Shown here: piece by piece, positions 48,803 through 58,170 of the stretch | How positions within the stretch are numbered: the stretch's first letter is position 1 | Layout of the letters: the number at the start of each line of letters is the position of its first letter | NCBI GenBank assembly: GCA_913051545.1 | Contig: CAJXCD010000002.1 | Span: 62,001 to 126,000, forward strand | Source of the DNA: an uncultured Chloroflexota bacterium | GTDB lineage: Bacteria; Chloroflexota; Dehalococcoidia; Lucifugimonadales; CAJXCD01 | Direction of reading: 5' to 3' | Length of the DNA stretch: 64,000 bases | Program-made: the position numbers and the translations under genes | Notes under the pieces: generated by a model | Told to the model about the DNA's origin: nothing | Databases searched by the model: none | Seen by the model: only the letters and a program-made list of their open reading frames with translations

Positions 48803-49567
48803 TTAAACTATTAGACTCAAGGGAGTTACATTGATCCCTTCAGAGTCAAGTTCTTCTCTAATTGCCTTGACCATCTTAGCAGCCCCAGGAGTGTCTCCGT
48901 GAACACAGAGGCTGTCTGTTTGGATATCAATCTCTTCACCACCTATAGATCTTACTTTTTGTTCCGTGATCATTTCAATGCTTCTATAGACCACATCATC
49001 TATATTGTGAATAACCGATCCAGGTATAGATCTGGACACTAAGCTTCCGTCAGGGTTTACTGATCTGTCTGCGAATGTTTCTTTAGCTATTCTTACCCCT
49101 ATTTGTTTAGCGATTTTAGCCCACTTAGACCCAGAGGGTACTATCAGAATCATGTCTGGATCTATATCTAAAATTGTCTGACATATCGAAGTCGCTAAAT
49201 CCTTGTCGTGTACGGCTCGATTGTACATCGCTCCATGTGGTTTAACGTGCTGTAGTTTTTTAGATTTAGTAAATGCTTGAAGGGCACCAATTTGATACGT
49301 TAAGTCGTTTCTCACTTCATCCGGTGATACTGACATGTCTCTTCTTCCAAATCCTTCAATGTCAGGGTAGCTAGGATGTGCACCGATCCCTACTTGGTTC
49401 TGTTCAGCTAAGTCTACGGTTGCTCTCATCCATGACGGTCCTCCAGCATGGAATCCACAGGCTATATTTGCTGAAGATATATATTTCATAATTTCTTCAT
49501 CCAGACCCATTTTGTACACACCAAAGCTTTCACCCACGTCAGAATTCAAATCCACTTTAATGTCCAT
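48803..49567 (-). CDS. pxpA: 5-oxoprolinase subunit PxpA (LamB/YcsF family)
   Basis: VDLNSDVGESFGVYKMG; SSANIACGFHAGGPSWM; VKPHGAMYN; CVHGDTPGA. Confidence 0.95.
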   Translation of the reverse strand: MDIKVDLNSDVGESFGVYKMGLDEEIMKYISSANIACGFHAGGPSWMRATVDLAEQNQVGIGAHPSYPDIEGFGRRDMSVSPDEVRNDLTYQIGALQAFTKSKKLQHVKPHGAMYNRAVHDKDLATSICQTILDIDPDMILIVPSGSKWAKIAKQIGVRIAKETFADRSVNPDGSLVSRSIPGSVIHNIDDVVYRSIEMITEQKVRSIGGEEIDIQTDSLCVHGDTPGAAKMVKAIREELDSEGINVTPLSLIV

Positions 49568-49600
49568 TCAAATGATCCTTCCTGCGATTTGTTTGACCAT

Positions 49601-49626
49601 ATTATATGCCAGTACGTTGCGTACTG
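49601..49626 (-). promoter_or_regulatory. Putative pxpA promoter -10 (TATAAT on minus strand, 49601-49606) with adjoining 7-bp inverted repeat
   Basis: attata (plus) = TATAAT (minus); CAGTACG-ttg-CGTACTG at 49610-49626. Confidence 0.4.
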
Positions 49627-49816
49627 CTAAAAATCACCCAAATTATATTTAATGTCAATGAAATTAGTTAATCTAATAATTTTTAGAAAGTAACAATTTT
49701 AATGCAATGTATTTGTCTGGAGGGTTATTGCCTAGAGGGTTAGTGGTAATTTGTTGTACAATCTTTTGCATGCTCGTAATACATAGGATCGAGTATTGGG
49801 ATAAGGAGATTTACTA

Positions 49817-50041
49817 ATCGAAACAGGGCTAACACAAGATGGCATTAGGCTTACTATCGTTGGGATAAGTACGGCGTTTAGTTTACTTGTTTTCCTTACT
49901 ATAATAATTTCTATTCTTGGCAGGGTAGTAGCATTTTCTTCATCAAAGAAATTCGGTCGAAGTGGTGATTCAGATGAGTCGCGTAACAAGGCCATAGCAG
50001 CGGTGGCTGTCGTCACTGCTTTGAAAGTGCAAAAAAAGTGA
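49817..50041 (+). CDS. OadG-like sodium-pump decarboxylase gamma subunit, no canonical start codon
   Basis: Manual frame: IETGLTQDGIRLTIVGISTAFSLLVFLTIIISILGRVVAFSSSKKFGRSGDSDESRNKAIAAVAVVTALKVQKK*; AAGGAG upstream; absent from ORF track. Confidence 0.65.
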   Translation: METGLTQDGIRLTIVGISTAFSLLVFLTIIISILGRVVAFSSSKKFGRSGDSDESRNKAIAAVAVVTALKVQKK

Positions 50042-50104
50042 ATGGTTTCAATCAAATTTGTTTTTGTGCTATCTCTAAGATCTTAATTTTGGTGTTGTGA
50101 CTGA

Positions 50105-51256
50105 ATGGATTTTACAAATTTACTTAATTCTTCAGGTTTAGCAAATCTCGAATGGCAGCAAGCGGTTCTTATCGCTGTAGGCCTCGCGTTTGTGTATCTG
50201 GCTGTCACAAGAGGTCGTGAGCCTTATGTGTTGTTGCCTATCGGACTTGGGGTAGTCATAACCAATTTGCCAGAAACGGGGCTGACTCAATTCGATGTTG
50301 GAGAAGGCGGACAACAAGAGTCAGGTATTTTTGGGATAATCCTACACTATGGATTGTCTCATTGGGATCTCTTGCCGCCACTCATATTTTTAGGTATAGG
50401 AGCGATGACAGATTTCGGGCCAGTAATAGCTAATCCTAAAACACTTTTACTTGGAGCAGCAGCGCAAGTAGGTATATTTGTTGCTTTTTGGGGCGCTCTG
50501 GCAACGGGATTATTCAATCTTGGAGAGGCTGCTTCTATAGGCATCATAGGTGGAGCTGATGGTCCTACTACTATTTTCCTGTCATCTGTCTTGGCTCCAG
50601 AAATATTGGGTATAACAGCCGTAGTTGCCTACACTTATATGGCTAGTGTTGTGTTTATTCAACCGCCCTTGATGAAGCTTCTTACTAGTGAGAGAGAACG
50701 AACTATAGTAATGAAGCCTCTTAGAGAAGTTTCACGGACTGAAAAAATGTTGTTCCCGATTATAGCTATGATTCTCATTATACTTGTCGTTCCTCAGTCA
50801 GCTCCGCTTATATCGATGTTCATGATGGGGAATCTGTTTAGGCAGAGTGGTGTAGTGCCGCGGTTAGCAGATGCTGCATCTAACGAGTTATTAAATCTAG
50901 CAACTATTTTTCTAATGCTCACGGTGGGCACCCAATTGACAGCAGCTCGAGTATTTGACATTAATACTATCGTCATACTCATATTGGGTGTTGTTGCCTT
51001 CTCGTGTGGAACGGTAGGGGGGTTGCTGTTCGCAAAATTTATGAACCTGTTTTTAAAGGAAAAAATAAACCCCTTAATTGGTTCTGCCGGGGTATCAGCT
51101 GTGCCAATGGCAGCTAGGATTTCACACCAGATTGGTCAAGAGGCAGATCCAAGTAACTACTTACTGTCACATGCGATGGGACCCAACGTTGCCGGGGTTA
51201 TAGGTTCCGCTGTTGTCGCAGGTGTGTTCATATCGCTTGTTGAGGGAGTTGTTTAG
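50105..51256 (+). CDS. Sodium ion-translocating decarboxylase beta subunit (OadB/GcdB family)
   Basis: GAMTDFGPVIANPKTLLLGAAAQVGIF; SIGIIGGADGPTTIFLSS; GSAGVSAVPMAARISHQIGQEADPSNYLLSHAMGPNVAGVIGSAV. Confidence 0.95.
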   Translation: MDFTNLLNSSGLANLEWQQAVLIAVGLAFVYLAVTRGREPYVLLPIGLGVVITNLPETGLTQFDVGEGGQQESGIFGIILHYGLSHWDLLPPLIFLGIGAMTDFGPVIANPKTLLLGAAAQVGIFVAFWGALATGLFNLGEAASIGIIGGADGPTTIFLSSVLAPEILGITAVVAYTYMASVVFIQPPLMKLLTSERERTIVMKPLREVSRTEKMLFPIIAMILIILVVPQSAPLISMFMMGNLFRQSGVVPRLADAASNELLNLATIFLMLTVGTQLTAARVFDINTIVILILGVVAFSCGTVGGLLFAKFMNLFLKEKINPLIGSAGVSAVPMAARISHQIGQEADPSNYLLSHAMGPNVAGVIGSAVVAGVFISLVEGVV

Positions 51257-51257
51257 T

Positions 51258-51704
51258 ATGGGCGATAAGCTGCAGGTAAAAGTTGGCGAAAAATTGTATA
51301 CAGTAGAAGTTATAGATTTAGACTCTAGCCCAGCAAAGGTGATCGTGGATGGGGAACTGGTAGAAGTTGATTTAGATTTAGGATCTGTCGGTGTTGAAAA
51401 TACGTCTAGTGAAGTTTCAGTTCCTCCGATAACTGAATCTACTCCTGACATAGTTGATACACCAGGTTCCGATACAGGATCGAATTCAAGTGCTAAGGTA
51501 TTTTCCACTCCAATGCCTGGCGTAATTGTATCCATCGCTGTGAAAGTCGGGGATTTGGTAGTTACAGGGGATGAAGTTTGTGTACTAGAGGCGATGAAGA
51601 TGCAACAAACTTTACGTGCTGACTGGACCGGTAAAGTTACCGCTGTACATGTACAGGCTGGGAGCCAATTATTGGCAGGGGATCCGATAGCTGAGTTAGG
51701 ATAA
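51258..51704 (+). CDS. Biotin/lipoyl carrier protein (biotin carboxyl carrier domain)
   Basis: VFSTPMPGVIVSIAVKVGDLVVTGDEVCVLEAMKMQQTLRADWTGKV; ATG at 51258. Confidence 0.92.
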   Translation: MGDKLQVKVGEKLYTVEVIDLDSSPAKVIVDGELVEVDLDLGSVGVENTSSEVSVPPITESTPDIVDTPGSDTGSNSSAKVFSTPMPGVIVSIAVKVGDLVVTGDEVCVLEAMKMQQTLRADWTGKVTAVHVQAGSQLLAGDPIAELG

Positions 51705-51761
51705 TTTTAGTCCTCTAGTGCTCCATCGTAAGTAAACAATGAATTATTATGGAGGAATTCG

Positions 51762-52865
51762 ATGTCTAGTTCGGCTTCAAGTATAGGCAATTTAGGTCAA
51801 TCCATATGGTGTGACAGCATAAGTCGGGATATGATCCAGTCAGGTCATCTCAAGCGACTTATTGATTTTGGGGTTACAGGTTTGACTTCGAATCCAACAA
51901 TTTTTGAGAAGGCTATTGGCCAAAGTGATGACTATGATAAATCTATATATGAACTTGTGAATCAAGGGAAGAGTGTAGACGAAATTTATGAGGCATTAGT
52001 TGTTGAAGATATCAGATCTGTAGCAGATTTGCTTCGTCCAGTTTATGATCAGACAGAAGGTGTTGATGGGTATGTATCTCTCGAGGTTAATCCACATTTT
52101 GCGCATGATACAGAAAACACTATCAGTGAAGCCAGGAGACTCTTCTTAACTTTGGATCGTCCGAATGTAATGATGAAAGTACCTGCTACGAATGAAGGAA
52201 TGCCAGCTATTAGTCAATTAATCAGTGAAAATATTAACGTCAACGTGACATTGATATTTTCACTTAAAGCTTATTCAATTGTTCGCCAATCATACCTTTC
52301 TGGGCTAGAAGGTTTGGTGAAGTCTGGGGGAAATCCATCTACAGTAAGTTCAGTCGCCTCTTTTTTTGTGAGTCGTTTAGACACTGCTGTAGATACTCTG
52401 CTAAAGGGTTTGGGTGGAGATGAATTGAAACATCTGGGAGGTAGGGCTGCCGTAGCCAATGCAAAATTGGCATACAGGGATTTCGCCAAGGATTTTTATA
52501 GCGGTAAATTTCAGTTATTGAAAGAGAAGGGGTCGAAGGTCCAACGTCCGTTATGGGCGAGTACGAGTACGAAGAATCCTGAATACAGTGAATTACTCTA
52601 CGTTGAGTCATTGATTGGCAGGGATACGGTTAATACTATGCCAGTCGACACTTTGGCTACTTTTATGGACAAAGGTGTTGTAGAGGATACATTGGTGAAA
52701 AGTGTTGATGAGTCAGAGGAATTAATCCATTCTTTATCTGAAGTAGGTATTAGCATTGATAGAGTTACCAATCAATTGCTTGATCAGGGTGTACAATCTT
52801 TCTCAGATTCTTTTGATAAACTTATGTCTATTCTAGCCTCCAAGATTCAGAAAGTTTTGAATTAG
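51762..52865 (+). CDS. tal: Transaldolase
   Basis: SIWCDSISRDMIQSGHLKRLIDFGVTGLTSNPTIFEKAI; NVMMKVPATNEGMPAI; RPLWASTSTKNPEYSELLYVE. Confidence 0.94.
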   Translation: MSSSASSIGNLGQSIWCDSISRDMIQSGHLKRLIDFGVTGLTSNPTIFEKAIGQSDDYDKSIYELVNQGKSVDEIYEALVVEDIRSVADLLRPVYDQTEGVDGYVSLEVNPHFAHDTENTISEARRLFLTLDRPNVMMKVPATNEGMPAISQLISENINVNVTLIFSLKAYSIVRQSYLSGLEGLVKSGGNPSTVSSVASFFVSRLDTAVDTLLKGLGGDELKHLGGRAAVANAKLAYRDFAKDFYSGKFQLLKEKGSKVQRPLWASTSTKNPEYSELLYVESLIGRDTVNTMPVDTLATFMDKGVVEDTLVKSVDESEELIHSLSEVGISIDRVTNQLLDQGVQSFSDSFDKLMSILASKIQKVLN

Positions 52866-52919
52866 GGACACTATCCAGATTAACAAATTCAACATAATAA
52901 ACATATTTGGGGTAGCATT

Positions 52920-54512
52920 ATGAATAGGGCTGAGAAGGCCCTTGCAGATATAGACAATACTGATTTAATAAGACGTATTTGGTGTAAAGATCATACCGTA
53001 TGGAGTCCTGATGACAGTGAGATTTCTAGTTCATTAGGATGGTTGGATGTCGATTCTCAAATAGATGGATTAGTTCAGTATCTTAAAAAACTCGAGAGTT
53101 TTATCCAGTCTTCCGATGTTAGGCATGTAGTTCTATTGGGCATGGGTGGTAGTAGTTTGGGACCAAGGGTACTGAGAGACTTGTTGGGTACAAACCTAGG
53201 GTGTACTGATCTCATAGTTTTAGATTCCATACTCCCAGGCGTTGTTAAGTCTGTGACAGACGTAATAGATGTTTCAAAGACAATATTTATTGTTTCTTCT
53301 AAGTCTGGTGCCACGGCAGAAACGAATGCTTTATACAAGTATTTTAGATCTATTGTTGTAGATATACTCGGTGAAAAATCGTTAGGGCAAAGATTCTTTG
53401 CAATAACTAATAAAGATACAGAACTTGAAACAATTAGTAGAAGGGATCTTTTCCGAGACATATTCTTAGCACCTTCAGATGTGGGTGGCAGATATTCTGT
53501 TTTGACCTATTTTGGAATGGTTCCTGCCACGTTTATCGGAGTCGATGTGGCTGTGTTTTTAGGTCGTGCAGCTGTTATGCAAAGATCTTGTGGACCTGAA
53601 ATACCTCTTAGAGAAAATCCCGGTGCTGTCTTAGGCGCTCTACTAGGATCAATGGCGTTGGAAGGGCGTAACAAGTTAACTTTGGTTACATCTCGTTCAC
53701 TTGATAGTTTTGGTATGTGGGTGGAACAGTTAATATCTGAAAGTACTTGTAAGGACGGAAAGGGAATAGTACCTATTACAGGAGAGCCTTTCGTATCTGT
53801 TGATTGTTACGGCACGGATCGAGTTTTTGTTTACATCCGTTACGATGATGATGAAAATGATGAAAATGATTCAAAAATGGCTAAAATCGAAACATCTGGA
53901 CATCCGGTAATACGATTAAATTTGTCTGATGCCTATGATCTTGGGGCAGAGTTTTACAGGTGGCAATTTGCGACGTCTGTTATAGGAGCTTTATTAGGAA
54001 TCAATCCGTTTTCTCAACCTGATGTCGAATTATCAAAAGATAGGGCTAATGTAGCGCTCATACATAATTTCAAATATGGCATGCCTATTGATTTCAAATC
54101 GTCCCAATCTTTTAAAATGATTTTGAACAAATCGAGGCCAAACGATTATTTCGCCATAATGGTTTTTTGTGAAGTTACAGATAAGATCAAGATTTTGGTT
54201 CAAAAGTTAAGACAGCGGTTATTAGAAAAATATGGTTTACCTACAACAGTTGGATACGCACCTAGATTTTTACACTCTACAGGCCAGATGCATAAAGGAG
54301 GTCCGAATTCGGGTTTATTCCTGCAGTTAATTGCGGATAGATCCGAAGATATAGCTATTCCAGATGAGCCTTATACATTTGGGACTTTAACCGATTCACA
54401 GGCGATAGGAGATTTGGGTGCACTTTCAGATCTCGGTAGGAGAGTAGCAACTGTTCGTCTTGGTCTTGACCCAGAAAATCAGGTGCTTAAACTTATAAAA
54501 GACATTGGCTGA
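52920..54512 (+). CDS. pgi: Glucose-6-phosphate isomerase
   Basis: VVLLGMGGSSLGPRVL; FIVSSKSGATAETNALYKYF; GGRYSVLTYFGMVPA; GYAPRFLHSTGQMHKGGPNSGLFLQL. Confidence 0.92.
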   Translation: MNRAEKALADIDNTDLIRRIWCKDHTVWSPDDSEISSSLGWLDVDSQIDGLVQYLKKLESFIQSSDVRHVVLLGMGGSSLGPRVLRDLLGTNLGCTDLIVLDSILPGVVKSVTDVIDVSKTIFIVSSKSGATAETNALYKYFRSIVVDILGEKSLGQRFFAITNKDTELETISRRDLFRDIFLAPSDVGGRYSVLTYFGMVPATFIGVDVAVFLGRAAVMQRSCGPEIPLRENPGAVLGALLGSMALEGRNKLTLVTSRSLDSFGMWVEQLISESTCKDGKGIVPITGEPFVSVDCYGTDRVFVYIRYDDDENDENDSKMAKIETSGHPVIRLNLSDAYDLGAEFYRWQFATSVIGALLGINPFSQPDVELSKDRANVALIHNFKYGMPIDFKSSQSFKMILNKSRPNDYFAIMVFCEVTDKIKILVQKLRQRLLEKYGLPTTVGYAPRFLHSTGQMHKGGPNSGLFLQLIADRSEDIAIPDEPYTFGTLTDSQAIGDLGALSDLGRRVATVRLGLDPENQVLKLIKDIG

Positions 54513-54560
54513 CTAAAACATCGTTGCGACACATATTACATGGTTATTTGATTTATGTGT

Positions 54561-54589
54561 TTGACAGTATGTAGTGTCCTAACTATACT
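54561..54589 (+). promoter_or_regulatory. Sigma-70-type promoter, TTGACA-N17-TATACT
   Basis: TTGACA 54561-54566, 17-nt spacer, TATACT 54584-54589, upstream of cupredoxin lipoprotein genes. Confidence 0.7.
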
Positions 54590-54645
54590 GAGGTTCTCTC
54601 GCCCTAGTTGAATTTTACACTTGTCACGTAGAACTGAGGTGTCAT

Positions 54646-55110
54646 GTGCTATCACCGTATATGAAATCAATTCGTCTGTATTCTGTAGTATTCGCACTAG
54701 CCCTCACTTCTTTTGTTGTAGCTTGTGGTTCAAGTGGAGGAGAACCAACTGCAGAACCCGAGGCTTGGGAAGCACCTCTTGCTATGGCTGATTCTGGTTA
54801 TCAGGATGTCACTGATAGTATGAAGAGGGGAACGACTAATAGCGGCGATAAGAACGTTACTATAGATGGTTTAGCTCATAAAAATCTGGACATTTTAACT
54901 GGTACAGTAGTCAAGTGGGAAAACAAAGATGATGTTGCACACACAACAACTTCCGGGTCTTCTGGTGAACCAGACGGATCTTGGGATAGCGGTGATATAG
55001 GACCTGGGGCAGAGTACACATTCAAATTCGATGAAGTTGGAGTGTACGATTACTTTTGCAAAATACATTCTGAGATGACAGGTACTATAACTGTTAGGGC
55101 AATCGAATAG
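54646..55110 (+). CDS. Cupredoxin (plastocyanin-like) lipoprotein
   Basis: Lipobox VVACG; DDVAHTTTSG...GVYDYFCKIHSEMTGTITV (His-Cys-His-Met type 1 Cu ligands). Confidence 0.88.
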   Translation: MLSPYMKSIRLYSVVFALALTSFVVACGSSGGEPTAEPEAWEAPLAMADSGYQDVTDSMKRGTTNSGDKNVTIDGLAHKNLDILTGTVVKWENKDDVAHTTTSGSSGEPDGSWDSGDIGPGAEYTFKFDEVGVYDYFCKIHSEMTGTITVRAIE

Positions 55111-55150
55111 TTTTCAGGTACTTTTTCAGTGTGGTTAATAATTACACCAT

Positions 55151-55591
55151 ATGCATAGAAATATTCACATATTTATTGCTCTTGCTTTAGTTGGGTTCGC
55201 TTGTGGTGGCTCGGGTAGTGAAAAGTCGACCGTCGAGCCAGAAGCATGGGAGCCTAGTGAGGGTGTGCTTGCAGCTGAGTATGCCTCTGTTCCTTCCTAT
55301 GGTGTGGCTGGACAAAAAAAGGGTGGTGACAGGAGCGTATCCATAGATGTCTTAAATCACCAGGATTTGACAGTTTTAGTTGGTGCAGTAATAAATTGGG
55401 AAAATGAAGACACTGTTTCGCATACGGTGACATCTGGTATACCAGGTAACGATGACGGAGTTTTTGATTCTGGAGAAATTGCCTCAGGAGATAGCTTTGA
55501 GTTTAGCTTTTCAGAACCAGGCGAATACTCGTACTATTGTGATATTCACCCTGAGATGACGGCTACTATAACCGTTACATTAGCAGAATAA
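55151..55591 (+). CDS. Cupredoxin (plastocyanin-like) lipoprotein, tandem paralog
   Basis: GFACGGSG; DTVSHTVTSG...GEYSYYCDIHPEMTATITV. Confidence 0.88.
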   Translation: MHRNIHIFIALALVGFACGGSGSEKSTVEPEAWEPSEGVLAAEYASVPSYGVAGQKKGGDRSVSIDVLNHQDLTVLVGAVINWENEDTVSHTVTSGIPGNDDGVFDSGEIASGDSFEFSFSEPGEYSYYCDIHPEMTATITVTLAE

Positions 55592-55789
55592 TTTGTCTGG
55601 TTGTGTCTTGTCGAGCTCGTGGAATAAACCCTTGATGAAGATGTAAATCTTTAAATTGATCTGGTCTGTTAGATATGATACGAAGCATACTGTTTTTGGA
55701 TTAATGCCTAATATATATAAGGTTGTTTATACATAAAGCTATTGCACGAAAGTGCCTTTCTGACTATATAAAGGTATAAATATTATTCG

Positions 55790-56866
55790 GTGCTGAAAAT
55801 TTATAGGGAGAAGAATCTAGTGCCAAAAATACAAGCAACTGAATTGCACAAAATTGTTAGTGAATTGTTATCGGCCGCTGGTGCTGATGAAAGAAACTCG
55901 GATCGTGTAGCCGAAGCCTTGGTTTCGTCGAATTTGTGTGGCGTAGATACCCATGGTGTATTTCACGTTCCACGCTACATTAATGAGATTAAAGAAGGTA
56001 CCCTTATTCCAACAGCTTGGCCCGAGTTAGATACCGAAACTCCTACATCTGCACTGGTAAAGGGTAACTGGACCTTTGGTCATGTTGTTGCAAAATACAG
56101 TATGGAAATAGCTATCGAAAAGGCCTGTGGGCAGGGTATTTCAGTGGTTAGTTTTGTGAGGTCTAATCACATTGGAAGGTTAGGGGAATACGCCGAAATG
56201 GCTGCCGATGCAGGAATGATATCTCAGATATGGGCATCAGGTTATGGAGTTGGTATGCCTGCAGCTGTGCCTTTTGGAGGCAGGGAACCATTTTTGCATT
56301 CAAATCCTATTGCTATAGGTATTCCAGGTGGTGATGAGCCAGCTATGATTCTTGATTTCGCGACTACTAACATAGCTAATTCAAAGGTTAAAATCGCTCA
56401 GAATAGAGGACAGGAGGTTCCTCCAAATTCCCTAACTGATGAGGAAGGAAATCCAACAACAGATCCAAGTGGTTATCCAGATGTAGGAGGATTGATGCCT
56501 TTTGGCGCGCACAAAGGCTACTCAATTATGTTGGCAAATGAGTTTCTGGGAAGAGTATTGTCTGGTGCGGACGGTTTTGTTGAGGAAGGCAGGGGAGGGG
56601 CCGTTATGAGAAATCAAGGGGTGACGATGCTGGTTATGAAATCTGATCTATTTCAAGCAGTTAGTGAATTTGGAAAAAGTTCAGACACTTTACAGAGAGG
56701 AATTAGAGGAGTAGCCCCAAGAAAAGGATTCGAATCGGTAATGGTACCGGGGGATCTGGAAAATAAGGCGCGTTCAGTTAGAAGTATTGATGGAATTCCA
56801 TTACCTGAAGATCACTGGGACGCTCTAATCGATTTAGGTAATGAGCTAGGAGTTAATATCATATAA
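55790..56866 (+). CDS. Malate/L-lactate dehydrogenase family (Ldh_2) oxidoreductase
   Basis: CGVDTHGVFHVPRYINEIK; RSNHIGRLGEYAEMAADAGMI; MPFGAHKGYSIMLANEFLGRVLSGA. Confidence 0.92.
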   Translation: MLKIYREKNLVPKIQATELHKIVSELLSAAGADERNSDRVAEALVSSNLCGVDTHGVFHVPRYINEIKEGTLIPTAWPELDTETPTSALVKGNWTFGHVVAKYSMEIAIEKACGQGISVVSFVRSNHIGRLGEYAEMAADAGMISQIWASGYGVGMPAAVPFGGREPFLHSNPIAIGIPGGDEPAMILDFATTNIANSKVKIAQNRGQEVPPNSLTDEEGNPTTDPSGYPDVGGLMPFGAHKGYSIMLANEFLGRVLSGADGFVEEGRGGAVMRNQGVTMLVMKSDLFQAVSEFGKSSDTLQRGIRGVAPRKGFESVMVPGDLENKARSVRSIDGIPLPEDHWDALIDLGNELGVNII

Positions 56867-56953
56867 TTACCATTGAATAGGTGGTAGTTGTACAATTAAG
56901 TCATGGCTATGTTTCTATGTGTAAAGTAACATCTCATTTCAGGAGTAAATGTA

Positions 56954-57274
56954 ATGCCAAAGTATTTGATAAAAGCTTCCTACTCACAAGAGGGAGTTAA
57001 GGGACTTTTAAAAGACGGTGGAACTTCAAGGCAAAAAGCGATCGAAGGTTTAGCAGAAAGTCAGGGCGCCAAGATAGAGTCATTCTACTATGCGTTCGGT
57101 GAGGCAGATATATACTGCATTATCGATGTTCCGGATGAGGCTACAATGACGGCCATATCCCTGACCGTTGCTGCAAGTGGTGCGGTCAGTCTTAGCACGA
57201 CGGTTCTTATTGACCCAGAAACTATAGATGCTGCTACGGAGAAGACGGTTAGTTACATTCCACCCGGTCGGTAA
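56954..57274 (+). CDS. GYD-domain protein
   Basis: PKYLIKASYSQEGVKGLLKDGGTSRQKAIEGLAESQGAKIESFYYAFGEADIYCIIDVPDEATMTAISLTVAASGAV. Confidence 0.92.
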   Translation: MPKYLIKASYSQEGVKGLLKDGGTSRQKAIEGLAESQGAKIESFYYAFGEADIYCIIDVPDEATMTAISLTVAASGAVSLSTTVLIDPETIDAATEKTVSYIPPGR

Positions 57275-57311
57275 ACAGGTATTTTTAAATAGTAGTCCTG
57301 TACAGATGTTC

Positions 57312-57386
57312 GCCAACGTAGCTCAGAGGCAGAGCAGCTGTTTCGTAAACAGCAGGCCGTGGGTTCGATTCCCACCGTTGGCTCCA
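57312..57386 (+). tRNA. tRNA-Thr (anticodon CGT), CCA encoded
   Basis: Acceptor GCCAACG/CGTTGGC, D-arm GCTC-AGAGGCA-GAGC, anticodon arm GCTGT-TTCGTAA-ACAGC, T-arm GTGGG-TTCGATT-CCCAC. Confidence 0.95.
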
Positions 57387-57392
57387 TCCTCA

Positions 57393-58145
57393 CTATAAGA
57401 TTATGTATTGGTGATACAGTTTTTCTTCATCTACTTCGACTATTCGAATGCCAGATGGGTCTTCGCCAATAGGAAATGTGATTGGTCCGGAAGTGATTAG
57501 TTCCGTATTTTTGTAAGAGATTACGTTGTTGGCGTGCCAGTGCCCTGTAAAAACTGCTTTCACATCGAACTTGGAAATTAAGTTTAGGATTAATGATCTT
57601 TGACTTATCGGTAAGACCATATGGCCGTCGTCCTCATTTGGGTCAGTTCCAAACAGTGGATGATGCATAAATACAAATTGATACTTCGAGTTGAATTTCT
57701 TGCCAACTTGCAATTGGTTTTCCAGAAATTGTGTTTGTATCACGTTTTCACCTGGGACTTTAGACCAGTCAGACAGTACGCAACTATTCAGCATTATGAA
57801 ATGACAATCTTTATGGAAAAAGCTGTAATAATCTGCGCCAAACCTCTCCCTGTATCGCTCTATATCTATTTTTTCGGGAGTGTTGGTTAAATCTGAATTT
57901 CCAGGAGTAAAATAGTAAGGACAATTTAGCGTGGCATACAACTCTTTAATAATATCAACGTGTTTTTGTTCTAGCCTGTCTTGAACTAAATCTCCAGTGG
58001 TTATAACAAAATCCGGCTTAATTTCGTTGGTTATTGAGATAGCTTTTGATAAGTTCTCAATTTCATATTCTACCCCTTCGGTTTCAGGGTGTCGGGATGC
58101 ATAAAATCCTAATTGTGGATCTGAGATCTGAACAAATTTAAACAT
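57393..58145 (-). CDS. Calcineurin-like metallophosphoesterase
   Basis: FVQISDPQLGF, ITTGDLVQD, TPGNSD, FMHHPLFG, FTGHWHANN. Confidence 0.92.
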   Translation of the reverse strand: MFKFVQISDPQLGFYASRHPETEGVEYEIENLSKAISITNEIKPDFVITTGDLVQDRLEQKHVDIIKELYATLNCPYYFTPGNSDLTNTPEKIDIERYRERFGADYYSFFHKDCHFIMLNSCVLSDWSKVPGENVIQTQFLENQLQVGKKFNSKYQFVFMHHPLFGTDPNEDDGHMVLPISQRSLILNLISKFDVKAVFTGHWHANNVISYKNTELITSGPITFPIGEDPSGIRIVEVDEEKLYHQYIIL

Positions 58146-58170
58146 GCTATTTCTCCGCTCAGTAACGGTG

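Noticed and set aside
49732-50055. Track ORF of 107 aa on the minus strand
   Set aside because: Antisense to the oadG-like gene; the plus-strand frame has a TM helix, an SD site and the right neighbour.
57312-57386. Possibility that the tRNA is Arg or Sec
   Set aside because: Anticodon loop TTCGTAA places CGT at positions 34-36 (ACG codon, Thr); 7-bp acceptor and short D/variable arms exclude tRNA-Sec.
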